From an uncultured Akkermansia sp. (GTDB lineage: Bacteria > Verrucomicrobiota > Verrucomicrobiia > Verrucomicrobiales > Akkermansiaceae), in assembly GCA_904502165.1 (NCBI GenBank), contig CAJGDB010000066.1:1-10405 (forward strand): a stretch of DNA of 10,405 nt, read 5' to 3'. How positions within the stretch are numbered: position 1 is the stretch's first letter; the number at the start of each line of letters is the position of its first letter. The position numbers and the translations under genes are program-made. The notes beneath the pieces were generated by a model. The model was not told where the DNA came from. It saw only the letters and a list, made by a program, of their open reading frames with translations, and did no database searches. Shown one piece after another: positions 1 to 6,274 of the stretch.

Positions 1-1217
1 ACAACACTCTGAGTTTAAGCATCTACGAGGGTTCAGCTGCAGAATTCCGTATTGCTCTCTTCTCCTCTTATCAAGAATGGGATAAACCGGCAGAACATCC
101 ATTATGGAAAAGCATATTCAACACGCTATCCGACAATGCGCTCTACTTATACTCAGAGAAAACCAAGATGCAAACCTTCCTGAAGGAAGTCCGGACTGAA
201 TTGCCTGAACCCTATTATGCAGTCATCAGCAACGATGTGGCAGCGCTGGAGGAAACGATTAAAACAGCTGATAAAACGGCGTTGGACGGAGTTCTCCGCG
301 AAATTGCTCCTCTTCTCTGCTACGCCATAACGCTCCACCACAACGACTGCCTGAAAATTCTGCTCAATGCAGGATTGTCTCCGGATGTGATTACGGCCGG
401 CATTTTCAATGGTATCAGTGAAAACATGCTGATGATTGCCTACAGATACAAGAACATGAAGGCTTTCAACATGCTTGTGGAAAGAGGGGCAGATGTCTCA
501 GCCCCAGCGGATCATGGGAAAACCATCATCAATGACCTGTTTGAAGAGAAGGACAAGAAAACGCTGGACTATGTCATGTCTCAGCCCTCTTTCAAGGAAG
601 AAAAAGTCCATCCCCTCATGATGGCCCTGATTAAGGAAGATTATCCAAAAATCGAGGAACTGATGTCGGCAAGCGCACTCGAACCCAAACTCTACGCCTG
701 GGATTGGCGCGCGTATTTTGATTGGGTTGTTGCCCGGAAGGATGCCAGAGCCCTGGGGTTGATTTACCATTCCAGCCTATCGGATACCAAACAATGCAGC
801 CCGGAACTGCTCGATGAGATAAAGAAATTGTCCGAGGACCCGGCTTTCCTGTCCTCTAAAAAGGAATTGACAGCTGCATCCATTTCCCCCGATACAACCA
901 ATCCGGATGAAGCGGTTATTCTTCTGGAAGATGCCGCAGCAAGAAACTCAGTAGCAGATATCAGGAAATACCTTGCAATCGCCGGGGTGGATGCTAATGG
1001 TCGCTCAGGGCATCCCTCGCCTCTCATGCGGGCCGCAGAGAAAAACGCCACCGAAAGCATCAAGCACCTTCTGTCCATACCCGGCATTGATATCAATGCC
1101 CAGGCCTGGCATGGTGAGGTAGTGTTCACCGCTCTGGATTTTGCCATTCAGAACAAGCACACAGAAGCAGCAGAACTTCTCCGTAAGGCAGGAGCAAAAA
1201 CAAAGGCAGAAATGTAA
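1..1217 (+). CDS. Ankyrin-repeat protein, 5' end outside the window
   Basis: The frame is open from base 3 to the TAA at 1215-1217 (404 codons seen), so the ATG at 168 is internal: the 55 codons before it contain no stop and read as normal protein (for example AEFRIALFSSYQEWDKP). Ankyrin-type helix-turn-helix repeats are visible around nt 309-392 (LLCYAITLHHNDCLKILLNA), 423-512 (NMLVERGADV), 933-1007 (ADIRKYLAIAGVDANG), 1014-1103 (PLMRAAEKNATESIKHLLS, then GIDINAQ) and 1125-1214 (TALDFAIQNKHTEAAELLRK). The middle, about 600-900, is more diverged. Ankyrin repeats mediate protein-protein contacts; no enzymatic domain is visible, and any signal peptide would lie before the window. The gene is AT-richer than its neighbours (bases 421-480 are 24/60 GC, against 41/60 for 1681-1740). 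The fold is a confident call; the function is unknown. Confidence 0.85.
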   Translation, partial: NTLSLSIYEGSAAEFRIALFSSYQEWDKPAEHPLWKSIFNTLSDNALYLYSEKTKMQTFLKEVRTELPEPYYAVISNDVAALEETIKTADKTALDGVLREIAPLLCYAITLHHNDCLKILLNAGLSPDVITAGIFNGISENMLMIAYRYKNMKAFNMLVERGADVSAPADHGKTIINDLFEEKDKKTLDYVMSQPSFKEEKVHPLMMALIKEDYPKIEELMSASALEPKLYAWDWRAYFDWVVARKDARALGLIYHSSLSDTKQCSPELLDEIKKLSEDPAFLSSKKELTAASISPDTTNPDEAVILLEDAAARNSVADIRKYLAIAGVDANGRSGHPSPLMRAAEKNATESIKHLLSIPGIDINAQAWHGEVVFTALDFAIQNKHTEAAELLRKAGAKTKAEM

Positions 1218-1223
1218 ACATGG

Positions 1224-1254
1224 CAGAGAACAGCGGGATTCCGGTTGTTCTCTG
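1224..1254 (+). terminator. Hairpin after the ankyrin gene, possible weak terminator
   Basis: Bases 1224-1232 (CAGAGAACA) pair perfectly with 1246-1254 (TGTTCTCTG), and a G-T and a C-G pair can extend the stem inward. It starts 7 nt after the ankyrin stop. No T-run follows, so this is not a canonical intrinsic terminator. It may be a Rho-assisted 3' end or simply a stable mRNA end. A second small hairpin (ACTTGC, loop AGCAG, GCAAGT) lies at 1266-1282, just before the next gene. Confidence 0.35.
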
Positions 1255-1303
1255 ACGCGCTTTGCACTTGCAGCAGGCAAGTCAGAGTGCTAGATTAGAA
1301 TCA

Positions 1304-1996
1304 ATGAGCAGGAAGAGCATACTCGTGGCAGAGGATGATGCTGCCATCCGGCGCGTGCTGGCCGATACGCTGGCAGGCGCAGGCTATGAAGTACGCACCG
1401 CACCTGATGGAAGAGCAGCACTGGAGCTGCTGCTTTCCACCCCCATCGACCTGGCGCTGCTGGATGTGAACATGCCGGAAATCAGCGGGTTCAAACTACT
1501 GCGGATGATGCAGAAGGAATGCCCCGGTATCCCGAGCATCATTCTCACGGCCTGCGGCGAAGAACAGGACCGGGTGAAGGGCCTGCAGCTGGGCGCAGAT
1601 GACTATGTGGTCAAGCCTTTCAGTATAGCCGAACTGCTTGCACGCATTGCCGCCGTGCTGCGGCGCTCACCAGGGCGCCAGCTGGCGGTGGCCCAGGTGC
1701 TGAAATTCCCCGGCGGCGAACTGGATGGAGAAACCCGCCGTGCCAGGCTGGACGATGGGACCCCGGTTCCCCTCACCGAAAAGGAATTCGAGCTGTTCCG
1801 GTATTTTCTTACCCACCCCGGGCGCATCATTCCCCAGGAGGAACTGTTGCTGCGGGTATGGGGAAGCCACAGCAACGCAGGGCAGACCCGCACGGTGGCC
1901 GTCACCCTCACCCGCCTGCGCGAAAAGCTTGGCAGCACCACTTCCGCCTGCATTGAAACTATCCGCGGGCGCGGATACCGCTGGAATGAAATATGA
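1304..1996 (+). CDS. OmpR/PhoB-family DNA-binding response regulator
   Basis: This 230-residue cytoplasmic protein is the output half of a two-component system. The receiver domain (about 1-120) shows the acidic pair E10-D11-D12, phospho-acceptor D54 in LALLDVNMP, T82 and K104 in the KPF motif, so phosphorylation should be normal. The C-terminal winged-helix domain (about 130-230) carries PLTEKEFELFRYFLTHPG, the recognition-helix region RTVAVTLTRLREKL, and the ending IRGRGYRW typical of the OmpR/PhoB class. I chose ATG 1304 (MSRKSILVAEDD) because it puts the first beta strand at the usual place; the frame also runs up to a TTG at 1262, which would add 14 unlikely residues. No clear Shine-Dalgarno sequence is present. 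It is the first gene of a two-gene operon with the histidine kinase, and its last codons overlap the kinase start. Its target genes cannot be told from the sequence. Confidence 0.95.
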   Translation: MSRKSILVAEDDAAIRRVLADTLAGAGYEVRTAPDGRAALELLLSTPIDLALLDVNMPEISGFKLLRMMQKECPGIPSIILTACGEEQDRVKGLQLGADDYVVKPFSIAELLARIAAVLRRSPGRQLAVAQVLKFPGGELDGETRRARLDDGTPVPLTEKEFELFRYFLTHPGRIIPQEELLLRVWGSHSNAGQTRTVAVTLTRLREKLGSTTSACIETIRGRGYRWNEI

Positions 1997-3561
1997 ATAA
2001 GAAACTCACCCTCATCATTACTTTTTTCACCCTGCTGACCCTTGGTGCCGTAGCATGGCTTGCCTACGAGGCCGCCACGCTGGAAACCAGACTGCTGCAG
2101 ATTGACAAAGAGGCCCAGCAGAAACGACTGGTGGATTTGTCCCTTCCACGCATTCAGGCCGAAATCAAGCGGTTGCTGGAGCTGGAGCGGAACAAACTTG
2201 GGTATGCCCCGCCTATAGGCCAGCTGGTGTATGCGCCGGATACAGAGAACATGCCTGATTATGTGCGCGGATACTTCCTGCTCACCCCGGCAGGCCTGCA
2301 GGTACCGGAGGGTCAGGAAGCGCTGGCAGAAGAAATTGAAGGAAAACCGGCTATTATTGACACCATTCGCCGCAAGGCTTTCAACCCGGCCGCCCCGGTC
2401 TATGACCACACCAAACCGACGCACCAGACGATTGACCACAAGTCACAGCTGCCCGTTTTCGGTGTCTATGAGGTGCAGGATCCCGATTTCACTCAGCCTA
2501 TGGAAATGAAGGGAAATCCCGGTCCTTTCTATTCCTGGTACTATATTGATGACATGGTGTACATGAGGAATATACCCACGACGCATGGTTCTGCCGCCGA
2601 GGGCATTCTGCTGGATGCCGGAAAACTCGCAGAGCGCCTCATGCCTTTTGTGGAACCAGCGTTGAAAGGGGCCTCCATTTCTCTTTGCGGAAAGAAGGAA
2701 CCGGCCAACCTCTCTCCCCTGCCCATGGTACTGCGTGCAGGCGATGAAGTGGAGGTGCCGGATACGGCGGCCCGCCGAGAGGCCATGCGAGGCACGCTGG
2801 CCTCCGCCTGTCTGGTGACGGTACTGGCCATCGGGATTCTGTTCGGGCTGTTGTTCTTCTATGCCCGGACAGAACGCCGGCGGGCAGATTTCGTATCCGG
2901 GGTGACCCATGAACTCCGTACGCCGCTCACAAGTTTCTCGTTGATGACGGAAATGCTCAAGAACAAACTGGTACCGGCAGAGAAACTTGATGAATACCAT
3001 GAAACGCTGCACCAGGAAAGCCAGAGACTGGGGCATCTGGTAGAGAATGTGCTGGCATTTGCCAAACTGACCCGCGGCAGACAGCGCGGCAGGGCAGATA
3101 AAGGCAACTGCCCGCAGTTGATTGACAGAGCTCTGGAAAAGGTGGAATTCAGGCTCAAGGAAGCCGGTTTCCGGGTTCAGGTGAAGCATGACAAGCGCAC
3201 CGAACTGCTCACACTGCATACCGATGTCATTTCCCTGGAGCAGATTTTCACTAATCTGGCAGACAACGCCATCAAATACGCCGCTACGGCAGAGCACCCC
3301 GCCATTCACATTACCACCATGCGCGGACACGATACCCTCAACATCCGCTTTTCAGACAATGGCCCGGGTATTCCTGCAAAATTACAACGCGGTATCTTCC
3401 GCCCCTTCTCCCGCTCTGCCAGAGATGTGGAGGGACGCAAACCCGGAGTCGGGCTCGGGCTGGCACTTTCCCGCGATGTAGCCCGCAGCATCGGCGGCAA
3501 TCTGGTACTGGAGAAGAGCGATGACAAGGGTACGGCTTTCACACTGACTCTACCCTTGTAA
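1993..3561 (+). CDS. Membrane sensor histidine kinase
   Basis: This 522-residue inner-membrane kinase is the presumed partner of the preceding regulator. It has a transmembrane segment at about 5-26, a periplasmic region at about 27-267, a second transmembrane segment at about 268-290 and a short basic linker (RTERRR). The HisKA dimerisation domain follows with H306 in VSGVTHELRTP, then a HATPase domain with N-box N425 (NLADNAIKYA), G1 box D455-N-G-P-G459 and G2 box GVGLGL (485-490). All catalytic motifs are intact. I see no clear HAMP or PAS domain, and the large periplasmic region matches no sensor family I recognise. It begins with stretches of charged helix (about 35-70) and contains only one cysteine, C232. 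The start ATG at 1993 overlaps the regulator stop as ATGA, which indicates translational coupling and near-equal expression. A strong terminator follows 24 nt after the stop codon. The signal sensed is unknown. Confidence 0.94.
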   Translation: MNKKLTLIITFFTLLTLGAVAWLAYEAATLETRLLQIDKEAQQKRLVDLSLPRIQAEIKRLLELERNKLGYAPPIGQLVYAPDTENMPDYVRGYFLLTPAGLQVPEGQEALAEEIEGKPAIIDTIRRKAFNPAAPVYDHTKPTHQTIDHKSQLPVFGVYEVQDPDFTQPMEMKGNPGPFYSWYYIDDMVYMRNIPTTHGSAAEGILLDAGKLAERLMPFVEPALKGASISLCGKKEPANLSPLPMVLRAGDEVEVPDTAARREAMRGTLASACLVTVLAIGILFGLLFFYARTERRRADFVSGVTHELRTPLTSFSLMTEMLKNKLVPAEKLDEYHETLHQESQRLGHLVENVLAFAKLTRGRQRGRADKGNCPQLIDRALEKVEFRLKEAGFRVQVKHDKRTELLTLHTDVISLEQIFTNLADNAIKYAATAEHPAIHITTMRGHDTLNIRFSDNGPGIPAKLQRGIFRPFSRSARDVEGRKPGVGLGLALSRDVARSIGGNLVLEKSDDKGTAFTLTLPL

Positions 3562-3585
3562 GCAGTCTTTACGTTTTGCCATAAG

Positions 3586-3622
3586 AAAACCTCCCGCAGT
3601 ACCGGACTGCGGGAGGTTTTTT
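3586..3622. terminator. Bidirectional intrinsic terminator
   Basis: A perfect 15-bp stem (3586-3600 with 3606-3620, core CTCCCGCAGT/ACTGCGGGAG) closes a 5-nt loop ACCGG. On the + strand it is followed by a T-run (3617-3622); on the - strand the opposite arm gives GTTTTCTT. It sits between the 3' ends of the histidine kinase gene (+) and the menC-like gene (-), so one hairpin can stop transcription of both convergent units. Confidence 0.93.
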
Positions 3623-3644
3623 CCGTCAATCGGGGAAAGAGGAA

Positions 3645-4589
3645 TCAGAGCTTCTTCCAAGGCAGAGCAGCCAGAAGCTTGTCGAAGCCAAGACCAGTAC
3701 CGGCAGGAACAGGGAATTCCGGGGTAATGTTCATACCCAGCTCCTCGGAGAACGCATTGGGGCGGTACACATGGTGGGTAACCAGGCCGCACAGGGGTAC
3801 ATCCTCCGCAGGTTTGCCGGTGTAGAACACGGCGGCATTGTAAGCAGCCCAGCACTGACCGAGCGGGTGATCCATATAGGTGGTGAACACGGGAAGCCCC
3901 GTGGTGCTCTGGTGGCGGGCGGGCTTCACAATACGCATCATGGGCTTGCTGGTGCGGGCAGGAATGCTGGTTTCATTCTGCACCGGCATATCATACCCCA
4001 AGGGCATGCCGGCATCCTGCAGGCTCTGCCAGGCTTCTACATCATAGTAGCAGGGGTCTTCCACAAAATCGATACGCTGGCGCATGGCCTCGGGCAGCAT
4101 ATCCCAGAACTGCAGGGCTTCCTCCGGGGAAAGAGTGCAGTTGAAATCAATGCGCCACTTCCAGTCCGGCACCATGGCTGCCAGGTTCACCAGACGCTCC
4201 ACTGTAGCGGAAAGCTTGGGAATCACTTTGATTTTGCCCACGCGGAAACCACGCTGGTGCAGGTTGTATACCTGGGAGGGAGTGGCACTCACTGTCAGGG
4301 TGGCATAGCTGCGGGGAACAACAAGACCATCGAACAAGCTTACACCCTTGGCGCGGGCTTCGCCATCCAGCTCAATGCACTTGAGAGCGCGGGCACCCAG
4401 ACGCATGGGAGAACCATCACGCAGGGCATCCAACTCGTATTCCAGAGGAGAATCGCCCAGCTCCGGCCAGGCCTGCAGGCAAGCGAAACCGCCGTTATCA
4501 CCACGCAGCAGAACGCCCTCGCGAGGTTGGGCGGCGGCACGGGCGCTCATGGCACCCACGGGATACAGTGTGTACGGAGTATAGTGCAT
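3645..4589 (-). CDS. menC: o-Succinylbenzoate synthase (enolase superfamily)
   Basis: This cytoplasmic enzyme of 314 residues is predicted to dehydrate SHCHC to o-succinylbenzoate in menaquinone synthesis. The enolase-superfamily barrel residues are all visible: KIK with K119 and K121 (GFRVGKIKV), metal ligands D148 (RIDFN), E177 (FVEDP) and D200 (GYDMP), and the second catalytic lysine K222 (RIVKPARHQS). Residues 1-95 form the capping domain. The C-terminus (PVPAGTGLGFDKLL, then ALPWKKL) fits the OSBS group. Members of this superfamily can also be N-acylamino acid racemases or dipeptide epimerases, so the exact reaction rests on similarity as I recall it. No other men genes are adjacent, so it is a lone gene. 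It is transcribed away from the pdxA unit and ends at the shared terminator. The start at 4589 has only a weak AGGTG placed very close to the ATG. Confidence 0.85.
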   Translation of the reverse strand: MHYTPYTLYPVGAMSARAAAQPREGVLLRGDNGGFACLQAWPELGDSPLEYELDALRDGSPMRLGARALKCIELDGEARAKGVSLFDGLVVPRSYATLTVSATPSQVYNLHQRGFRVGKIKVIPKLSATVERLVNLAAMVPDWKWRIDFNCTLSPEEALQFWDMLPEAMRQRIDFVEDPCYYDVEAWQSLQDAGMPLGYDMPVQNETSIPARTSKPMMRIVKPARHQSTTGLPVFTTYMDHPLGQCWAAYNAAVFYTGKPAEDVPLCGLVTHHVYRPNAFSEELGMNITPEFPVPAGTGLGFDKLLAALPWKKL

Positions 4590-4595
4590 GCACCT

Positions 4596-4624
4596 ATTTA
4601 AGCCATTTCAGGTGCGTTTGTCAC
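4596..4624 (-). promoter_or_regulatory. Candidate promoter for menC
   Basis: Read on the - strand, a -35 GTGACA (4624-4619, 5/6 of TTGACA) and a -10 TTAAAT (4601-4596, 4/6 of TATAAT) are separated by exactly 17 bp. The expected transcript start is about 4590-4588, at the A of the ATG or one or two bases before it, so the mRNA could be leaderless. The assignment rests on consensus matching only. Confidence 0.45.
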
Positions 4625-4697
4625 GCTCATTCTGTGTTTGCTGCCACTCTTTTTGAGCAGAAACCGGCCAGAGTTCTGGCATGCGGTCGTTTGAAGC

Positions 4698-4726
4698 TTG
4701 ATTTCCGGCTGCCAGCCGGGTAGAAT
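4698..4726 (+). promoter_or_regulatory. Candidate promoter for the small membrane protein and pdxA
   Basis: TTGATT (4698-4703, 4/6 of the -35 consensus) and TAGAAT (4721-4726, 5/6 of the -10 consensus) are spaced by 17 bp. Transcription would begin near 4732-4735, at the ATG of the next gene (4735), which again suggests a leaderless mRNA. The spacer holds a perfect inverted repeat, CCGGCT-GCC-AGCCGG (4705-4719). It could be an operator for a dimeric repressor, although it may be chance in GC-rich DNA. Confidence 0.5.
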
Positions 4727-4734
4727 GCACGTGT

Positions 4735-5007
4735 ATGAAGACTTGTCTGGGCAGTCTGTTATTGGTTCCTGTGATTCTGGCGCTGGTGGTGTCGGCCGTC
4801 TACCATACTTCTGTCAATTCCGAGCTGCAGTTCGAGCAGCGGGATACCAATGCCCAGTATATCAACACCTCCCGCTCCTATCGTCCGCAGATTAAGGAAC
4901 AGGAGAAACCGGCGGCACCAACCTCCCCCGAAGCTGGGAGAAACTCCGCTTCACCCGCAGGCTCGGTGCCGGGGCTGGTGGATGATGATGTTGCAGAAGA
5001 AGTCTGA
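4735..5007 (+). CDS. Small membrane-anchored protein of unknown function
   Basis: The 90-residue product opens with MKTCLGSLLLVPVILALVVS, a single hydrophobic helix (about 5-23) after one lysine, which predicts an N-in anchor or uncleaved signal. The remaining 65 or so residues are hydrophilic and low in complexity. They include a polar stretch (QFEQRDTNAQYINTSRSYRP), a Lys/Glu/Pro part (KEQEKPAAPTSPE) and an acidic tail (VDDDVAEEV). C4 is too close to the start to be a lipobox cysteine. I recognise no family. Support for it being real comes from its own well-spaced promoter, its membrane-protein composition and its position 10 nt before pdxA in the same direction, probably as one operon. The pdxA frame is also open across much of this gene, but that reading is Pro/Arg-rich and unlike PdxA. 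No Shine-Dalgarno sequence precedes the ATG. Confidence 0.7.
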   Translation: MKTCLGSLLLVPVILALVVSAVYHTSVNSELQFEQRDTNAQYINTSRSYRPQIKEQEKPAAPTSPEAGRNSASPAGSVPGLVDDDVAEEV

Positions 5008-5017
5008 CCCCCGCCCC

Positions 5018-5902
5018 ATGAGCCGCAGATCCATACAACGCCCTGTCATCGGTTATACCCTGGGTGACCAGGCGGGCATCGGCCCGGAGGTCATGCAGGC
5101 AGCACTGCATGCTCTTTCCTCAGAGGAGGCTGACTATGTTCCCATGGGGCCGGCCATCAATGCCACCCCCGGCAGATCCACCCGCGATACGGCTCAAGCC
5201 GCCCTGGACCAGTTGGAAACAGCAGCCGCAGCTTTGCGCGAAGGGCGCATTGATGCGGTGGTGACAGCGCCGGTCTGCAAGGAGGGGCTGCATGCGGTGG
5301 GTTTCCATTTCCCCGGACAGACCGAATTCTTTGCCGACCGACTGGGCGTGCAGAACTATGCCATGTGCCTCACGGGGCAGCGACTGACCGTGGCGCTCGG
5401 CACCATTCATACAGCGCTGGCAGATGTTCCCCGCCTGCTCACCACAGAGGAACTGGTTCGCATCGGTATACTGCTGGCAGATTTCGTGCGGCGCAGCGGC
5501 AGGCAGAATCCGCGTCTGGCGGTGGCCGGGCTGAATCCTCATAACGGAGAGAACGGAGCTTTCGGCGATGAGGAACAGCGCATCATCACCCCGGCCGTCA
5601 AGGCCCTGCGAACAGCGCTTCCCTGGGCGCAGATCGAGGGCCCCTGTGTTCCGGACTGCGTGTACCGGGATGCCGCCCTTGGGCTCTTCGATGCGGTTCT
5701 GGCCCCCTATCACGACCAGGCTCTCATTCCCCTCAAATTGCTGGATTTTGATAACGCAGTCAATGTGACTCTCGGGCTTCCACGCTACCGCACCAGCCCC
5801 GACCATGGCACGGCTTTCAGCATTGCCGGCAAGGGTATTGCCAATCCGGCCAGCACCATCCGCGCCTTCAAACTGGCCATTTCCTGTGCCTGTTCGAATT
5901 GA
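5018..5902 (+). CDS. pdxA: 4-Hydroxythreonine-4-phosphate dehydrogenase, short form
   Basis: PdxA oxidises 4-phospho-hydroxythreonine with NAD in the DXP-dependent route to pyridoxal phosphate; it is a cytoplasmic dimer with one divalent metal per active site. Family motifs seen are GYTLGDQAGIGPE (12-24), VVTAPVCKEGL (81-91), FPGQTEFF (98-105), the metal histidines H131 (TIHTALAD), H175 (GLNPHNGENG) and H232 (APYHDQALIPLK), and VNVTLGLP with RTSPDHGTA (258-266). The protein is 294 residues against about 329 in E. coli. Some 37 residues are missing between GIGPE and VVTAPV. Q101 stands where the family usually has the substrate-binding His of GHTEF. I chose ATG 5018 because it leaves ten residues before the first strand; in-frame ATGs at 4982, 4985 and 4988 are possible but overlap the upstream gene. 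The metal site is complete, so I expect an active enzyme, perhaps with altered substrate binding. Confidence 0.9.
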   Translation: MSRRSIQRPVIGYTLGDQAGIGPEVMQAALHALSSEEADYVPMGPAINATPGRSTRDTAQAALDQLETAAAALREGRIDAVVTAPVCKEGLHAVGFHFPGQTEFFADRLGVQNYAMCLTGQRLTVALGTIHTALADVPRLLTTEELVRIGILLADFVRRSGRQNPRLAVAGLNPHNGENGAFGDEEQRIITPAVKALRTALPWAQIEGPCVPDCVYRDAALGLFDAVLAPYHDQALIPLKLLDFDNAVNVTLGLPRYRTSPDHGTAFSIAGKGIANPASTIRAFKLAISCACSN

Positions 5903-6175
5903 TGCAGGGGCAAAAAATCAGGAATTCTAAAATATTTACAGCTGAATTTTCAGCGTGTCATCGCACTGTCAGCAGATGCTGACGCATATATCTCCGACTC
6001 ATCACCACCTGCAGCTGGAACAAGGGCTGCAAACCGCGCCATTATCACGAAAACCAGCTTCCGGCAGCTCGCGCGCTCACGCGCGTTACGGCAGCATTCC
6101 GCGTATTTTTTCACTCTTCTGCATCAGGAATCCCGAAGGGGTGTTCCGGAGCAGCCCCCCCGGGGGATAAAACTC

Positions 6176-6203
6176 TTGCCAAGAGGGCAGCTCCTGTGAT
6201 AGT
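6176..6203 (+). promoter_or_regulatory. Candidate promoter for the 3D-domain gene
   Basis: TTGCCA (6176-6181, 4/6 of the -35 consensus) is followed after 16 bp by GATAGT (6198-6203, 4/6 of the -10 consensus), which is preceded by TGT and so has an extended -10 element. The start would be near 6210, giving a leader of about 65 nt. The -35 lies inside the small inverted repeat CTCTT-GCC-AAGAG. The evidence is only the consensus match. Confidence 0.4.
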
Positions 6204-6210
6204 ATCCCCC

Positions 6211-6239
6211 CACGCCGCATCCACCCGTTTGCCGGCGTG
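6211..6239 (+). other. Stem-loop in the 5' leader of the 3D-domain gene
   Basis: CACGCCG (6211-6217) pairs perfectly with CGGCGTG (6233-6239) around a 15-nt loop. If the promoter call is right, the transcript begins at or just before this stem. It could protect the 5' end or tune translation. The 35 nt between the stem and the ATG are unpaired and pyrimidine-rich (CTTCATTCTTTCCTTT), with no Shine-Dalgarno sequence. Confidence 0.4.
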
Positions 6240-6274
6240 TAACAGAGTCACGTATCATCTTCATTCTTTCCTTT

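Larger units (their letters stand above)
5903..6274 (+). other. 372-bp non-coding region with small hairpins
   Basis: No convincing gene was found between pdxA and the 3D-domain gene. Hairpins seen are GCTGAA-TT-TTCAGC (5941-5954), GTCAGC-AGAT-GCTGAC (5968-5983), CGCGCG-CTCA-CGCGCG (6070-6085) and CTCTT-GCC-AAGAG (6173-6185). A run of six T at 6106-6111 follows the third hairpin by 20 nt, so a weak end for the pdxA transcript may lie there; no textbook terminator is seen. The block 5911-5940 is AT-rich, while 6155-6166 is a C7G5 run. The right end holds a promoter candidate and the leader of the next gene. An unannotated small RNA cannot be excluded. Confidence 0.5.

Noticed and set aside
1262..1303. 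A TTG start adding 14 residues to the response regulator
   Set aside because: Receiver domains begin within a few residues of the first strand; ATG 1304 gives that, and the extra segment lies over a hairpin.
1603..3330. Two long - strand frames (1603-2439 and 2443-3330) opposite the regulator and kinase
   Set aside because: Both are antisense to well-supported two-component genes and their translations resemble no family.
3771..4601. A 276-codon + strand frame opposite menC
   Set aside because: The opposite strand encodes a complete enolase-superfamily enzyme with all active-site residues; this frame has no motif and runs into the promoter region.
4982..4990. GATGATGATG repeat as a functional microsatellite or slippage site
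   Set aside because: It is only three repeat units encoding acidic residues of the small protein; too short to call a phase-variable tract.
4850..5017. An N-terminal extension of pdxA from the upstream in-frame start
   Set aside because: The 56 added residues are Pro/Arg-rich, unlike PdxA, and overlap the small membrane protein gene; ATG 5018 fits the family.
5955..6170. A 71-codon + strand frame in the gap after pdxA
   Set aside because: It starts at GTG, has no Shine-Dalgarno or promoter, and has a composition (His/Ser/Pro/Arg-rich) typical of random GC-rich translation.
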